Of a stretch of 38,053 nucleotides of DNA, positions 17,263 to 23,989 are shown in pieces. Source of the DNA: Dehalococcoidia bacterium (GTDB lineage Bacteria; Chloroflexota; Dehalococcoidia; Lucifugimonadales; UBA6952). Below the pieces are notes generated by a model. That model searched no databases and was not told where the DNA came from. It was given only the letters and a program-made list of their open reading frames with translations. The DNA is taken from positions 1 through 38,053 of the forward strand of contig JAKUQA010000015.1 of NCBI GenBank assembly GCA_022450525.1, read 5' to 3'. The translations under genes were made by a program, and so were the position numbers. The stretch's first letter is position 1, and every line of letters starts with the position of its first letter.

Positions 17263-18302
17263 TATTCAATAATCCTCTTATAAAAACGATTTACAACCAA
17301 CATGTCAATTTTACTCGCTCTGATAATCAGCCAGGATAATACAAATACTGATTCAATAATATAGGGAAAGCTTGAATCAAGATCCAGTCTCAATTGTAAT
17401 TGAATTCCCCCTACCATAATGCTTCCAAATACAGTACTAACCAAAATAACGGTAAAAAGATTTCTTCCTGCTATGAGTGCAATTAGTATACCTAAAAATC
17501 CATAACCTCCTGAGATATTTGGGACTAATTTATGATAAATACTCATAGCTTGAATCGATCCGGCTAAGCCTGCAACAGCTCCAGTAATTAGGAACGCAAT
17601 ACAAATATATTTAATTGAATCAATTTTAAAACGCATTGTCGCATCCTTATTTGCCCCTGTTGCAATTAGACGCAACCCTAAGGATGTTTTATTTAATATG
17701 AAATACAAAGCAAATATAACTACCAAAACAATTATCAGTGGCCCTACTGGAAAGTTACTACCCTCAATACCAGGCATCCATGATTGTCGAGGAAATAAAT
17801 CAGTACCCCCAGTTGATGCGATACCTGCTCTTTTCCATGGTCCAATTACTAAATAAACAATTAATCCAGCAGCAACAAAGTCGAGGCCAAGTCCTCCAAA
17901 AATTTCATGTACGTTAGCTTTAGTTTTTAATATAGCGCATATTAATCCTAAGAAAGCTCCAAACGATGCACCAGCTAATAATTGAAAAAGAGGGGCGAAA
18001 TTCGTTTCACCAATTGCTGTTCGTGCAATGAAAGTTGCTCCTATAGCTCCAAATAATACTTGTCCTTCAATGCCAATATTCCATAGGCCAGTACTAAATG
18101 TTATGACAAGAGCAAGACCTGCCAAACACATAATTGTAGTAATTAGAAGTGTTCTAGAAAATTTATCAAAATTTCCAAATGCACCTTCAAATATAGTTTG
18201 ATATATTTCAAATGGCGATGATTGCAACAAAAGTAATACAATTGTAACAACTGTTATAGCAAGTATTATACCGGTTATATTTTGTATAATTGATTTAATC
18301 AT
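17262..18302 (-). CDS. Nucleoside-type ABC transporter permease (NupP/YufP-like)
   Basis: A 346-residue permease with about nine helices. GLWNIGIEGQVLFGAIGATF in the first third is the usual motif of this permease type, and a conserved loop RLIATGANKDATMRFKI follows. It forms a heterodimeric channel with the permease at 16309. Start and stop overlap the neighbours by single bases, so translation is coupled through the operon. Substrates of the family are purine nucleosides or bases; salvage enzymes on both sides support a purine. Confidence 0.92.
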   Translation of the reverse strand: MIKSIIQNITGIILAITVVTIVLLLLQSSPFEIYQTIFEGAFGNFDKFSRTLLITTIMCLAGLALVITFSTGLWNIGIEGQVLFGAIGATFIARTAIGETNFAPLFQLLAGASFGAFLGLICAILKTKANVHEIFGGLGLDFVAAGLIVYLVIGPWKRAGIASTGGTDLFPRQSWMPGIEGSNFPVGPLIIVLVVIFALYFILNKTSLGLRLIATGANKDATMRFKIDSIKYICIAFLITGAVAGLAGSIQAMSIYHKLVPNISGGYGFLGILIALIAGRNLFTVILVSTVFGSIMVGGIQLQLRLDLDSSFPYIIESVFVLSWLIIRASKIDMLVVNRFYKRIIE

Positions 18303-19729
18303 TACCTGCCTGATATTTTTTGCATTGTAAGTTCTCTCGGGAGTTCTTTTTGCGTTCCATGAGCAACTATATTATCGTTATAAAAACAAATAATATAATT
18401 TGCATAGTTGTATATTTCATCAAGATCAACTGAAGAAAAAATTGTGATTACTTTTTTTAATCTAGACTCTATCAAATTTGACCAAATGTATGATGCTGAT
18501 TGAACATCTAATCCCCGAGTAGGTTGTTCTAATAGTAAAACTTGAGTTTCTTTCGGTATTAATGACAGCATAAGCCTTTGCTGATTCCCTCCAGAAAGAT
18601 TTTGTGCAAGAGAGCTAGGTTCTCCTCTGATACCATATTCTTCTATAAGGTTTTCAGATAATATTTTAATTTCTGGCCAACTAATTACACCATTTGAGTT
18701 ATGCACTAGAGCTACATGTTGCATGATATTCATGTCGGGAAATAATCCTTTTTCAAGTCTATCAGCGGGTACATACGTAATACTTGTATTATCAATATAT
18801 GTGTCAGTTTCTGTAAGAATTTTAGTGATGTAATTTGTTTTAGTAATAAAGCTTTGAATAAATGAATCGGCACCTGAGCCTTGTAAGCCAGCTATACCCA
18901 CTATTAAATTTTCATTTAAGTAAAAATTCTCCATAGTTTTTGATTGATTATTTTTAGTGACTTCTATTGTGATATTTTGTGTGGTTTCTGAATACAAATG
19001 AAATGAATTTTGAACATATGATTGTTCACCAAACATAAGGTTAACCAAATCATTGGGTTCAATTGGTAAGGTTACTGTTTGAATAACTTTTCCATTTTGC
19101 ATTATGGTTGCTTTCGAACAGATTTCTAATATTTCCTCAATTTTATGGGAAACCAAAATGATACTATATCCTTCAGCTGCCAAAGTGCGAAGTGTATCAA
19201 AAACTTTTTCTTTTTGTTCTAGAGAAAAACCGCTGGTGGGTTCATCTAAAATAATTATTTTTGTTCCTTTTTCAAGAAGACGGATCAATTCTAATTGTTG
19301 TCTTTCACCTACTGATAGGTCTTTGATTAACGAATTGGGGTTAATATCCCAATCGAATTGTCTTGAATAAAGTTCAATAGTTTGTTCAATTTTTGATTTG
19401 GACAGAAATACTTGATTATTCTGTGATCCAGCTATAAAGCTTTCTAATACGGTGAAATTTGAAAAATCTAAAGGATCTTGACCTAATATACCAATCCCTT
19501 GTTCTGTAGCATAGGATGTAGATCCAAGTGTGATAACATTATCATTAATAGAAATTGTTCCATTATCTGGGGTTAATTGCCCAGATAATATTTTGATTAG
19601 AGTAGATTTTCCAGCACCATTTTCGCCAATAATTGCATGTATAGTACCTGAGTCTATAGTAAAGCTAATATCATCATTAGCCTTAATTTCCCCAAATTGT
19701 TTGCTAATATTTTGAAATTCTATTTTCAT
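18302..19729 (-). CDS. Double-domain ABC ATPase of a nucleoside/sugar-type importer
   Basis: A 475-residue protein with two fused ABC domains. The first is intact: Walker A GENGAGKSTLI, signature LSVGERQQLELIR and Walker B IIILDEPTSGF. The second has a degenerate Walker A (GLQGSGADSF, no Lys-Ser/Thr) and keeps LSGGNQQRLMLS and LLLEQPTRGLD. One degenerate site is normal for the RbsA/MglA/NupO branch. It energises the two downstream permeases. It is somewhat shorter than the usual 500-510 residues because the second domain start is compressed. A 13-bp hairpin separates it from the binding-protein gene. Confidence 0.93.
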   Translation of the reverse strand: MKIEFQNISKQFGEIKANDDISFTIDSGTIHAIIGENGAGKSTLIKILSGQLTPDNGTISINDNVITLGSTSYATEQGIGILGQDPLDFSNFTVLESFIAGSQNNQVFLSKSKIEQTIELYSRQFDWDINPNSLIKDLSVGERQQLELIRLLEKGTKIIILDEPTSGFSLEQKEKVFDTLRTLAAEGYSIILVSHKIEEILEICSKATIMQNGKVIQTVTLPIEPNDLVNLMFGEQSYVQNSFHLYSETTQNITIEVTKNNQSKTMENFYLNENLIVGIAGLQGSGADSFIQSFITKTNYITKILTETDTYIDNTSITYVPADRLEKGLFPDMNIMQHVALVHNSNGVISWPEIKILSENLIEEYGIRGEPSSLAQNLSGGNQQRLMLSLIPKETQVLLLEQPTRGLDVQSASYIWSNLIESRLKKVITIFSSVDLDEIYNYANYIICFYNDNIVAHGTQKELPRELTMQKISGR

Positions 19730-19740
19730 GATGGTTAAAG

Positions 19741-19779
19741 AGAAAAGGCGATTTCAATTTTTTGACAATCGCCTTTTCT
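19741..19779 (-). terminator. Intercistronic hairpin between BMP lipoprotein and ABC ATPase genes
   Basis: A perfect 13-bp stem is formed by AGAAAAGGCGATT (19741-19753) and AATCGCCTTTTCT (19767-19779) around a 13-base loop. On the minus transcript there is no long U tract (CTTTAACC follows), so it is more likely a partial terminator or an RNA-stabilising hairpin that raises binding-protein over ATPase expression, as in many binding-protein-dependent operons. Confidence 0.65.
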
Positions 19780-19805
19780 TTATATAAATCTCTTAACTAT
19801 TTCTT

Positions 19806-21143
19806 TTAAGCACTATCTCCAGTCATTCCTTCTAGTAACTGTGGTGTATACCAAATGTCTTTTAAGGTTGGTTTTCCACCAGCTGGAACAAAATTAGTAC
19901 CATCTTGGAAATTGATAGGACCGCTGAACAAAGTGGTTAGGTCTTTATCAAATGATTCAATTATGCTCTCAAGTTTACCTTGCGATGTATCAGATAGAGC
20001 ATCCCCAAAAATAAATCCAATTGATGAGCTATCTTTGTCATTTAGGTCAGATAAATTTGGTCCTACCCAATTGAATTCAGGTTCAAAATGATCGTGCGAC
20101 ACATCTTCTGCAACTTCTAGATAGGCAGGCCCCCAATTAAAGTAAGGTACACCTAAACAGACATTAGGAGCGAGTTCACAAGCGCCTTCATAGTCATAAC
20201 CAACTACTAGGACATCTTCTCCTGCTGCTGCTCTCTTGTCTGTTTCTATCAAAGCTTCGGGTGTATCAATATGCGAGATAACAACATCAACACCTGAGTC
20301 ATAAAAGTCATTAACGACTACAGTAGGGTCTAAAGTGACACCAGGGATATGGAACCAGAATCCAATCCATTTTACTTGGAAGTTCAAATCTCCACCAGCT
20401 ACATTTTTAGATGCCCAACAATCTTTTGCACCTAAGTATGCAGCATTTGTTAATCGTCTGGTTTCATCATTGATCAATGGACCTAGGAAACCGATATTTC
20501 CACTTTTTGATTCTAATGCTGCTGCACATCCAGCGAGATATTTACCATATTCCATTTGTGGCATAATATTGCCAAGATTCTTTAGATTTGGTAGATGTGC
20601 TTTACCATCTGCCCAAGCGCTATCTCCAGATGACCAAATCATTGGTACATCAGGATGGGCTTCAGCTGCAGCAAGTATTCCGTCTTTCATATCATCAGAT
20701 GTGGCAAAAATTAATTCTGCACCTTGATCAATCATATCTGCAGCAACTTGTTCCACAGTTGTGTTAGGAGAGTCTGCAGGATTGATAAAGTCTGCAACAA
20801 TCATTTCTGCTCCAAGCTTTTCTTCAATATAAGCTCCACCTTCAAAGTGAGCTTGAGACCACCCTTTGTCGTCTCTGGGTCCAACGAGAATCATTCCGAA
20901 CTTTTTAATATCATCATGCCCGGCATGTTCATCCTTAGAATGCTCTTCTTCGGAATGTTTTTCCTCAGAATGTTTTTCCTCAGAATGTTCTTCTTCGGAA
21001 TGTTTTTCCTCAGAATGTTCTTCTTCGGAATGCTCTTCTTCATTTTCTAACAAATCACATCCACCAATAAAGGTAAGGAGAAATAGTGAAAGAATTGAAA
21101 AGAGAAAAAAATTGCGTGTACTATAAAATATTTTGGCCAACAT
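19806..21143 (-). CDS. BMP family substrate-binding lipoprotein with His/Glu repeat
   Basis: A 445-residue lipoprotein. A signal peptide (FFLFSILSLFLLTFIGGC) ends in a lipobox Cys, followed by an acidic, His-rich linker of seven tandem pentads (about residues 34-68) and then a BMP (PF02608) domain beginning KFGMILVGPRDDKGWSQAH and running to the C-terminus. BMP proteins capture purine nucleosides, or in some cases autoinducers or riboflavin, outside the membrane for the ABC complex encoded downstream. The repeat is not part of the BMP fold and could bind metal ions. The gene heads the operon ending in hpt, and a hairpin with a U tract sits in its leader. Confidence 0.93.
   Translation of the reverse strand: MLAKIFYSTRNFFLFSILSLFLLTFIGGCDLLENEEEHSEEEHSEEKHSEEEHSEEKHSEEKHSEEEHSKDEHAGHDDIKKFGMILVGPRDDKGWSQAHFEGGAYIEEKLGAEMIVADFINPADSPNTTVEQVAADMIDQGAELIFATSDDMKDGILAAAEAHPDVPMIWSSGDSAWADGKAHLPNLKNLGNIMPQMEYGKYLAGCAAALESKSGNIGFLGPLINDETRRLTNAAYLGAKDCWASKNVAGGDLNFQVKWIGFWFHIPGVTLDPTVVVNDFYDSGVDVVISHIDTPEALIETDKRAAAGEDVLVVGYDYEGACELAPNVCLGVPYFNWGPAYLEVAEDVSHDHFEPEFNWVGPNLSDLNDKDSSSIGFIFGDALSDTSQGKLESIIESFDKDLTTLFSGPINFQDGTNFVPAGGKPTLKDIWYTPQLLEGMTGDSA
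20938..21042 (-). repeat. Seven 15-bp tandem repeats encoding EEHSE-type pentads
   Basis: Seven consecutive 15-base units read on plus as GAATGYTCTTCTTCG or GAATGTTTTTCCTCA. Each encodes one five-residue block such as HSEEE or HSEEK in the BMP lipoprotein linker. Units of the two types alternate irregularly, as expected from slippage or unequal exchange, so copy number may vary between strains. Confidence 0.9.
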
Positions 21144-21165
21144 AAAATACCCCTTAAAAATATTT

Positions 21166-21211
21166 GAAAAAAGAGTCAGTGGAAATTTGTGTGCTACCCC
21201 ACATCCACTGA
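21166..21211 (-). terminator. Leader hairpin with U tract before the BMP operon
   Basis: On the minus strand TCAGTGGA (21211-21204) pairs with TCCACTGA (21183-21176), with an inner TGTG/CACA pairing, and CTCTTTTTTC follows. It looks like a terminator. It is the first such structure after the 21280 gene, but also lies downstream of the candidate BMP -10 box and there is no room for a promoter between it and the BMP ribosome binding site. It may end upstream readthrough or act as an attenuator. Confidence 0.55.
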
Positions 21212-21219
21212 ATAGAGTT

Positions 21220-21228
21220 ATTATATCA
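21220..21228 (-). promoter_or_regulatory. Candidate extended -10 promoter of the BMP/purine operon
   Basis: The minus strand reads TGATATAAT (21228-21220), an extended -10 box. Just upstream, TTCGTTTTAATGAA (near 21229-21244) is an imperfect palindrome that could be an operator. The predicted start, near 21213, would place the leader hairpin at the very 5' end of the RNA. Confidence 0.45.
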
Positions 21229-21279
21229 CTTCATTAAAACGAAGATAACACAAAAAGGGGTCAATATTACTCCATACTT

Positions 21280-21807
21280 TCAATTATGAAGTGGGTATTC
21301 GTAATTATCGGATTCTAGGTTTTCTGATAGTAAGACCGCGTTATTTCCTAAATGAAATGTTCGTGCCATATCTGTTTTAGGTGACAAGGTAATAAATCGT
21401 GATACAGTTGGATATTCATTTCGTATATTCTCAGCTGCAGCAAAAACAATTTTTCTTCCTGCACCTTTTTGATAACTCCAGACAGTGTAAAATACAGCAA
21501 TACAATTATCTTGATATGGGGAACAAGAATATTTATCTAAATCATTAACTGATTTAGGAATCTCATTCGTATATGCGACACATATAATTGCTCCAGGCTT
21601 GTATTGATTATTTTCTCCATAGTAGAGTCCATGGTCGCCCATAAGAGAATGAATGGCGGGGTCTTCTGAGATTTGTAAAGAAAATACTTCTCTGCCGTTT
21701 GAAGTTCTATAATTTTCATCGAGTTCAGGTCTAACAGGATCTTCTTTAATGAAACGCAAAGCACCAGGGTGGTTTTTTTCTAACACCAATTCTGAATGAG
21801 TTAACAT
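21280..21807 (-). CDS. Hypothetical protein with GNAT/malonyl-CoA-decarboxylase-like C-terminus
   Basis: A 175-residue protein. The C-terminal part GAGRKIVFAAAENIRNEYPTVSRFITLSPKTDMARTFHLGN resembles the acetyltransferase-like segment of malonyl-CoA-decarboxylase relatives, where 'TLSP' follows a strand and a small-residue loop binds CoA. The N-terminus contains IHSLMGDHGLYYGENN. I cannot assign a reaction. An AAGGA ribosome binding site lies about eight bases before the ATG. Upstream (21808-22023) is a divergent promoter region in which I see no further gene. Confidence 0.72.
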   Translation of the reverse strand: MLTHSELVLEKNHPGALRFIKEDPVRPELDENYRTSNGREVFSLQISEDPAIHSLMGDHGLYYGENNQYKPGAIICVAYTNEIPKSVNDLDKYSCSPYQDNCIAVFYTVWSYQKGAGRKIVFAAAENIRNEYPTVSRFITLSPKTDMARTFHLGNNAVLLSENLESDNYEYPLHN

Positions 21808-22023
21808 GGTATAGTCCTTCCAAGGCTAGTATATTAGGCAAGGTAATAATGAATTGAAAAGAGACCTCTAGATGTTCTCACAGGTTGCAAAGAATATGTG
21901 CTTGTTTAACAGCATTATTCAGAGGTTACATCGTAATTAATTATACCAATAATTGAAAAAATTGTCGAATTTAGAATCTCTTTTCATTAATATGTTATTA
22001 AATGATAAAAAGGAGTATTGGAA

Positions 22024-22968
22024 ATGGGATTAAAAGATCGTCGTCCAACAACAATTGAAGAGTATATTAACTACAAAATTAAATATAATAATTGGGACAG
22101 ATGGGGAAAAGAGGATCAACTAGGTACCTTGAACCATATTGGCCAGGAGGGTATTAAGTATGCCAATTCATTGGTTAAGGAAGGACAGACAGTTTCCTGT
22201 TCTAATCCTATAGCTACTCCAAAAGTGCTTTCTGACTCAAAAAGAAATCCTAGGCCAGCTGATCATGTTATGACAGTAGGTCCATTAAGTTCTGGGGATT
22301 ATGTCGGTGTTTCTTATCATGGATTTGTGAATACACATATAGACGCTTTATGTCATATATTTACTAATAGTGTTGAAGAAGGCGGTAGGTTATATAATAA
22401 CCGAGATCCGTCTCTTGTTACTGATCTGGGGGCGCTTACAAATTCTGTGGATAATTGGAAAAATGGGATTGTTACTCGAGGTGTCTTATACGATATACCT
22501 CAATTAAGGAATGAGGATTATGTTTCTCTCGACCAACCTGTTGAGGGATGGGAGCTAGAAGATTGGGTTAATACAGTAGGGATAACTCCAAAATCAGGAG
22601 ATGCTGTTTTAATTCGTTCTGGGGCAGATGTGTTTTGGAAATCAAACCCAGATTTTGAATTTTCTTTTCCTCCAAATACTCCAGGGAATGCACCATCGAT
22701 TATCGAATATTTATATGATACAAATGCTGCAATATTAGGCTGGGATTTGCAAGAGGCAGGAAATATGGCATATGACTATTCTGCAAGAATTCCTATTCAT
22801 GAAGTTGTGATTCCTCATATGGGGCTACCTTTATTAGATAATGCAAACTTTGAAGAATTATCCAATATCTGTCGTAAATACAATCGTTATGAATTTTTAT
22901 TAGTTATTGCCCCGTTAGTTGTGAATGGAGGTACAGGGTCTCCAGTAAATCCTATAGCTATATTTTGA
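22024..22968 (+). CDS. Cyclase family protein (kynurenine-formamidase-like metal hydrolase)
   Basis: A 314-residue protein of the PF04199 cyclase family. The metal-binding motif is seen as NTHIDALCH (usual form H-x-G-T-H-x-D-x(3)-H), with an earlier His in SYHGF, and the C-terminal HEVVIPHMGLPLLDN matches the family's 'H...L...G....E' region. Members hydrolyse N-formylkynurenine, isatin or other cyclic amides/esters. The start WDRWGKEDQLGTLNHI is typical of the larger members that are often annotated only as cyclases. I chose ATG 22024 over the in-frame TTG 22018 because AGGAG (22011-22015) is eight bases before the ATG and only two before the TTG. Confidence 0.9.
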   Translation: MGLKDRRPTTIEEYINYKIKYNNWDRWGKEDQLGTLNHIGQEGIKYANSLVKEGQTVSCSNPIATPKVLSDSKRNPRPADHVMTVGPLSSGDYVGVSYHGFVNTHIDALCHIFTNSVEEGGRLYNNRDPSLVTDLGALTNSVDNWKNGIVTRGVLYDIPQLRNEDYVSLDQPVEGWELEDWVNTVGITPKSGDAVLIRSGADVFWKSNPDFEFSFPPNTPGNAPSIIEYLYDTNAAILGWDLQEAGNMAYDYSARIPIHEVVIPHMGLPLLDNANFEELSNICRKYNRYEFLLVIAPLVVNGGTGSPVNPIAIF

Positions 22969-22980
22969 TTTTTCAAAAAT

Positions 22981-23020
22981 AAAAGTCAGCTGACATAGTT
23001 TGTACAGCTGACTTTTTTTT
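22981..23020 (+). terminator. Strong rho-independent terminator of the cyclase gene
   Basis: AAAAGTCAGCTG (22981-22992) pairs perfectly with CAGCTGACTTTT (23005-23016) and the run continues in T to 23020. It starts 12 bases after the cyclase stop codon. The A tract on the other side may make it bidirectional and serve the converging genes. Confidence 0.93.
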
Positions 23021-23044
23021 AACACTGGATTTCAACTAGTAAAC

Positions 23045-23392
23045 TTACAGTCCTCGTACTAAATTTATAACGGCTTTAGTATCTTTTACCTCAACATGTT
23101 TTCCAGAGATAAAGGAAACTAATTTTTTTGGCTTTGCTTTTTCTCCGACAACCATAATCAAATTTTCTTTCATGTGAACTTTTAAGGTTAATCCAAGCTC
23201 AAATACCCATTCGGAAAATTCTATGAATAATTTTCGGAGGTTTCGCAATCCGCCTAAGGGCGGTAATGTGAGACTGTCTTCTTTGATTTCAATATTAACT
23301 TCATTGCCGTTAAAATCGATATTAGCAAAAGGGCTATTGTTTTCTATGGTTAGTTGTCCAGTTAAATCAAATTTGAAATTCATAGTTTCCAT
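23045..23392 (-). CDS. Hypothetical protein, second of a two-gene unit
   Basis: A 115-residue cytosolic protein with alternating strands (FKFDLTGQLTIEN, VNIEIKED, LTLKVHMKENLIMVVG) and a basic C-terminal half. I recognise no family. Its ATG directly follows the stop of the gene at 23393 with no gap, so translation is probably coupled; ATG 23383 is an alternative start three codons later. Confidence 0.68.
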   Translation of the reverse strand: METMNFKFDLTGQLTIENNSPFANIDFNGNEVNIEIKEDSLTLPPLGGLRNLRKLFIEFSEWVFELGLTLKVHMKENLIMVVGEKAKPKKLVSFISGKHVEVKDTKAVINLVRGL

Positions 23393-23596
23393 TTATTCCT
23401 GTGCATTTTCTTGGGTACTTACACTAATCGTGCCTGAGATATTCCATTCTGCTTTTTCAGGATCTGTCCCTGTTGATTGTGGTACTAGTACAGTCATATC
23501 AGTAAACTTGTAATTAATAGTTGTTTTTCTTCGATTTAAAAAATCGTATAAACCTTCAGCCATATCTATCCATGCACTTAAATTATTTGTTGCCAT
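23393..23596 (-). CDS. Hypothetical small protein, first of a two-gene unit
   Basis: From ATG 23596 the protein has 67 residues (MATNNLSAWIDMAEGLYDF...). A very strong Shine-Dalgarno sequence (GGAGGGGG) sits just before this ATG, so the longer frame beginning at 23632 is rejected. It reads a short helix followed by strands ending in ISGTISVSTQENAQE. No family recognised. A textbook promoter (23641-23669) drives it together with the gene at 23045; both share a strand-rich look and could form a complex. Confidence 0.7.
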   Translation of the reverse strand: MATNNLSAWIDMAEGLYDFLNRRKTTINYKFTDMTVLVPQSTGTDPEKAEWNISGTISVSTQENAQE

Positions 23597-23640
23597 TTCC
23601 CCCTCCAAGGTAGTAATTAATTTTTTTAACAATTGTATAT

Positions 23641-23669
23641 ATTGTAGTATATAATCTACACAATGTCAA
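23641..23669 (-). promoter_or_regulatory. Consensus sigma-70-type promoter of the 23596-23045 unit
   Basis: TTGACA (23669-23664, minus strand) and TACAAT (23646-23641) are spaced by exactly 17 bases. The predicted start near 23634 is about 37 bases before ATG 23596. It is the best promoter match in the window. Confidence 0.82.
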
Positions 23670-23684
23670 CAATAATAGAAAAAT

Positions 23685-23707
23685 ATGTTGTTTATATATC
23701 ACAACAT
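23685..23707. promoter_or_regulatory. Inverted repeat between divergent promoters
   Basis: ATGTTGT (23685-23691) and ACAACAT (23701-23707) are perfect complements around nine AT-rich bases. It lies just upstream of both divergent -35 boxes, which suits a shared operator. No regulator can be named. Confidence 0.45.
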
Positions 23708-23718
23708 GTTATTATTCA

Positions 23719-23746
23719 TTGATATTATGAAACTTTTCTCTATAAT
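23719..23746 (+). promoter_or_regulatory. Promoter of the 23753 gene, probably leaderless
   Basis: TTGATA (23719-23724) and TATAAT (23741-23746) are spaced by 16 bases. The usual start site, seven bases after the -10 box, is the A of ATG 23753, so the mRNA would begin with the start codon. Confidence 0.68.
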
Positions 23747-23752
23747 ACGAAT

Positions 23753-23980
23753 ATGATTGTAACAAACGTATTAATGGCATTTATTTCAGTATGGATTCTC
23801 AGTGAAGTTCTACTTTACTCTTCCTTAAGATTTGTTGGAGAAACTTCTTCCTCTAATTCAAATACATTTATCTGGATTCTTAGGAGTATGGCTCTTTTAT
23901 TACTTGCTAGTACCTTTGTTGCTATGACATTTTTCACTACTGTAGACATTGAGAATTTCTTATTCTACTGTTTTATTTAG
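23753..23980 (+). CDS. Small two-helix membrane protein
   Basis: A 75-residue protein with two hydrophobic segments (about residues 2-24 and 42-65) separated by a Ser-rich loop. No family recognised. It lacks a Shine-Dalgarno sequence and a promoter positions the transcription start on its ATG. Its stop codon TAG is part of the ribosome binding site (TAGGAG) of the MFS gene that follows after nine bases, so the pair forms one operon. Confidence 0.65.
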   Translation: MIVTNVLMAFISVWILSEVLLYSSLRFVGETSSSNSNTFIWILRSMALLLLASTFVAMTFFTTVDIENFLFYCFI

Positions 23981-23989
23981 GAGTCTAAA

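Noticed and set aside
20938..21042. CRISPR-like array
   Set aside because: Units are contiguous 15-mers in frame inside a coding region without unique spacers.
20724..21126. Plus-strand frames with repeated Ser-Glu-Cys or Phe-Arg-Met units
   Set aside because: They are antisense shadows of the His/Glu repeat in the BMP lipoprotein, which has a signal peptide and a full domain.
21144..21279. Purine riboswitch before the BMP operon
   Set aside because: I could not find the conserved three-way junction or the loop-loop sequences; only a plain hairpin with a U tract is visible.
21808..22023. Possible small RNA or riboswitch in the divergent gap
   Set aside because: Only a distant CCTCT/AGAGG pairing is seen; no convincing promoter-terminator pair or known fold.
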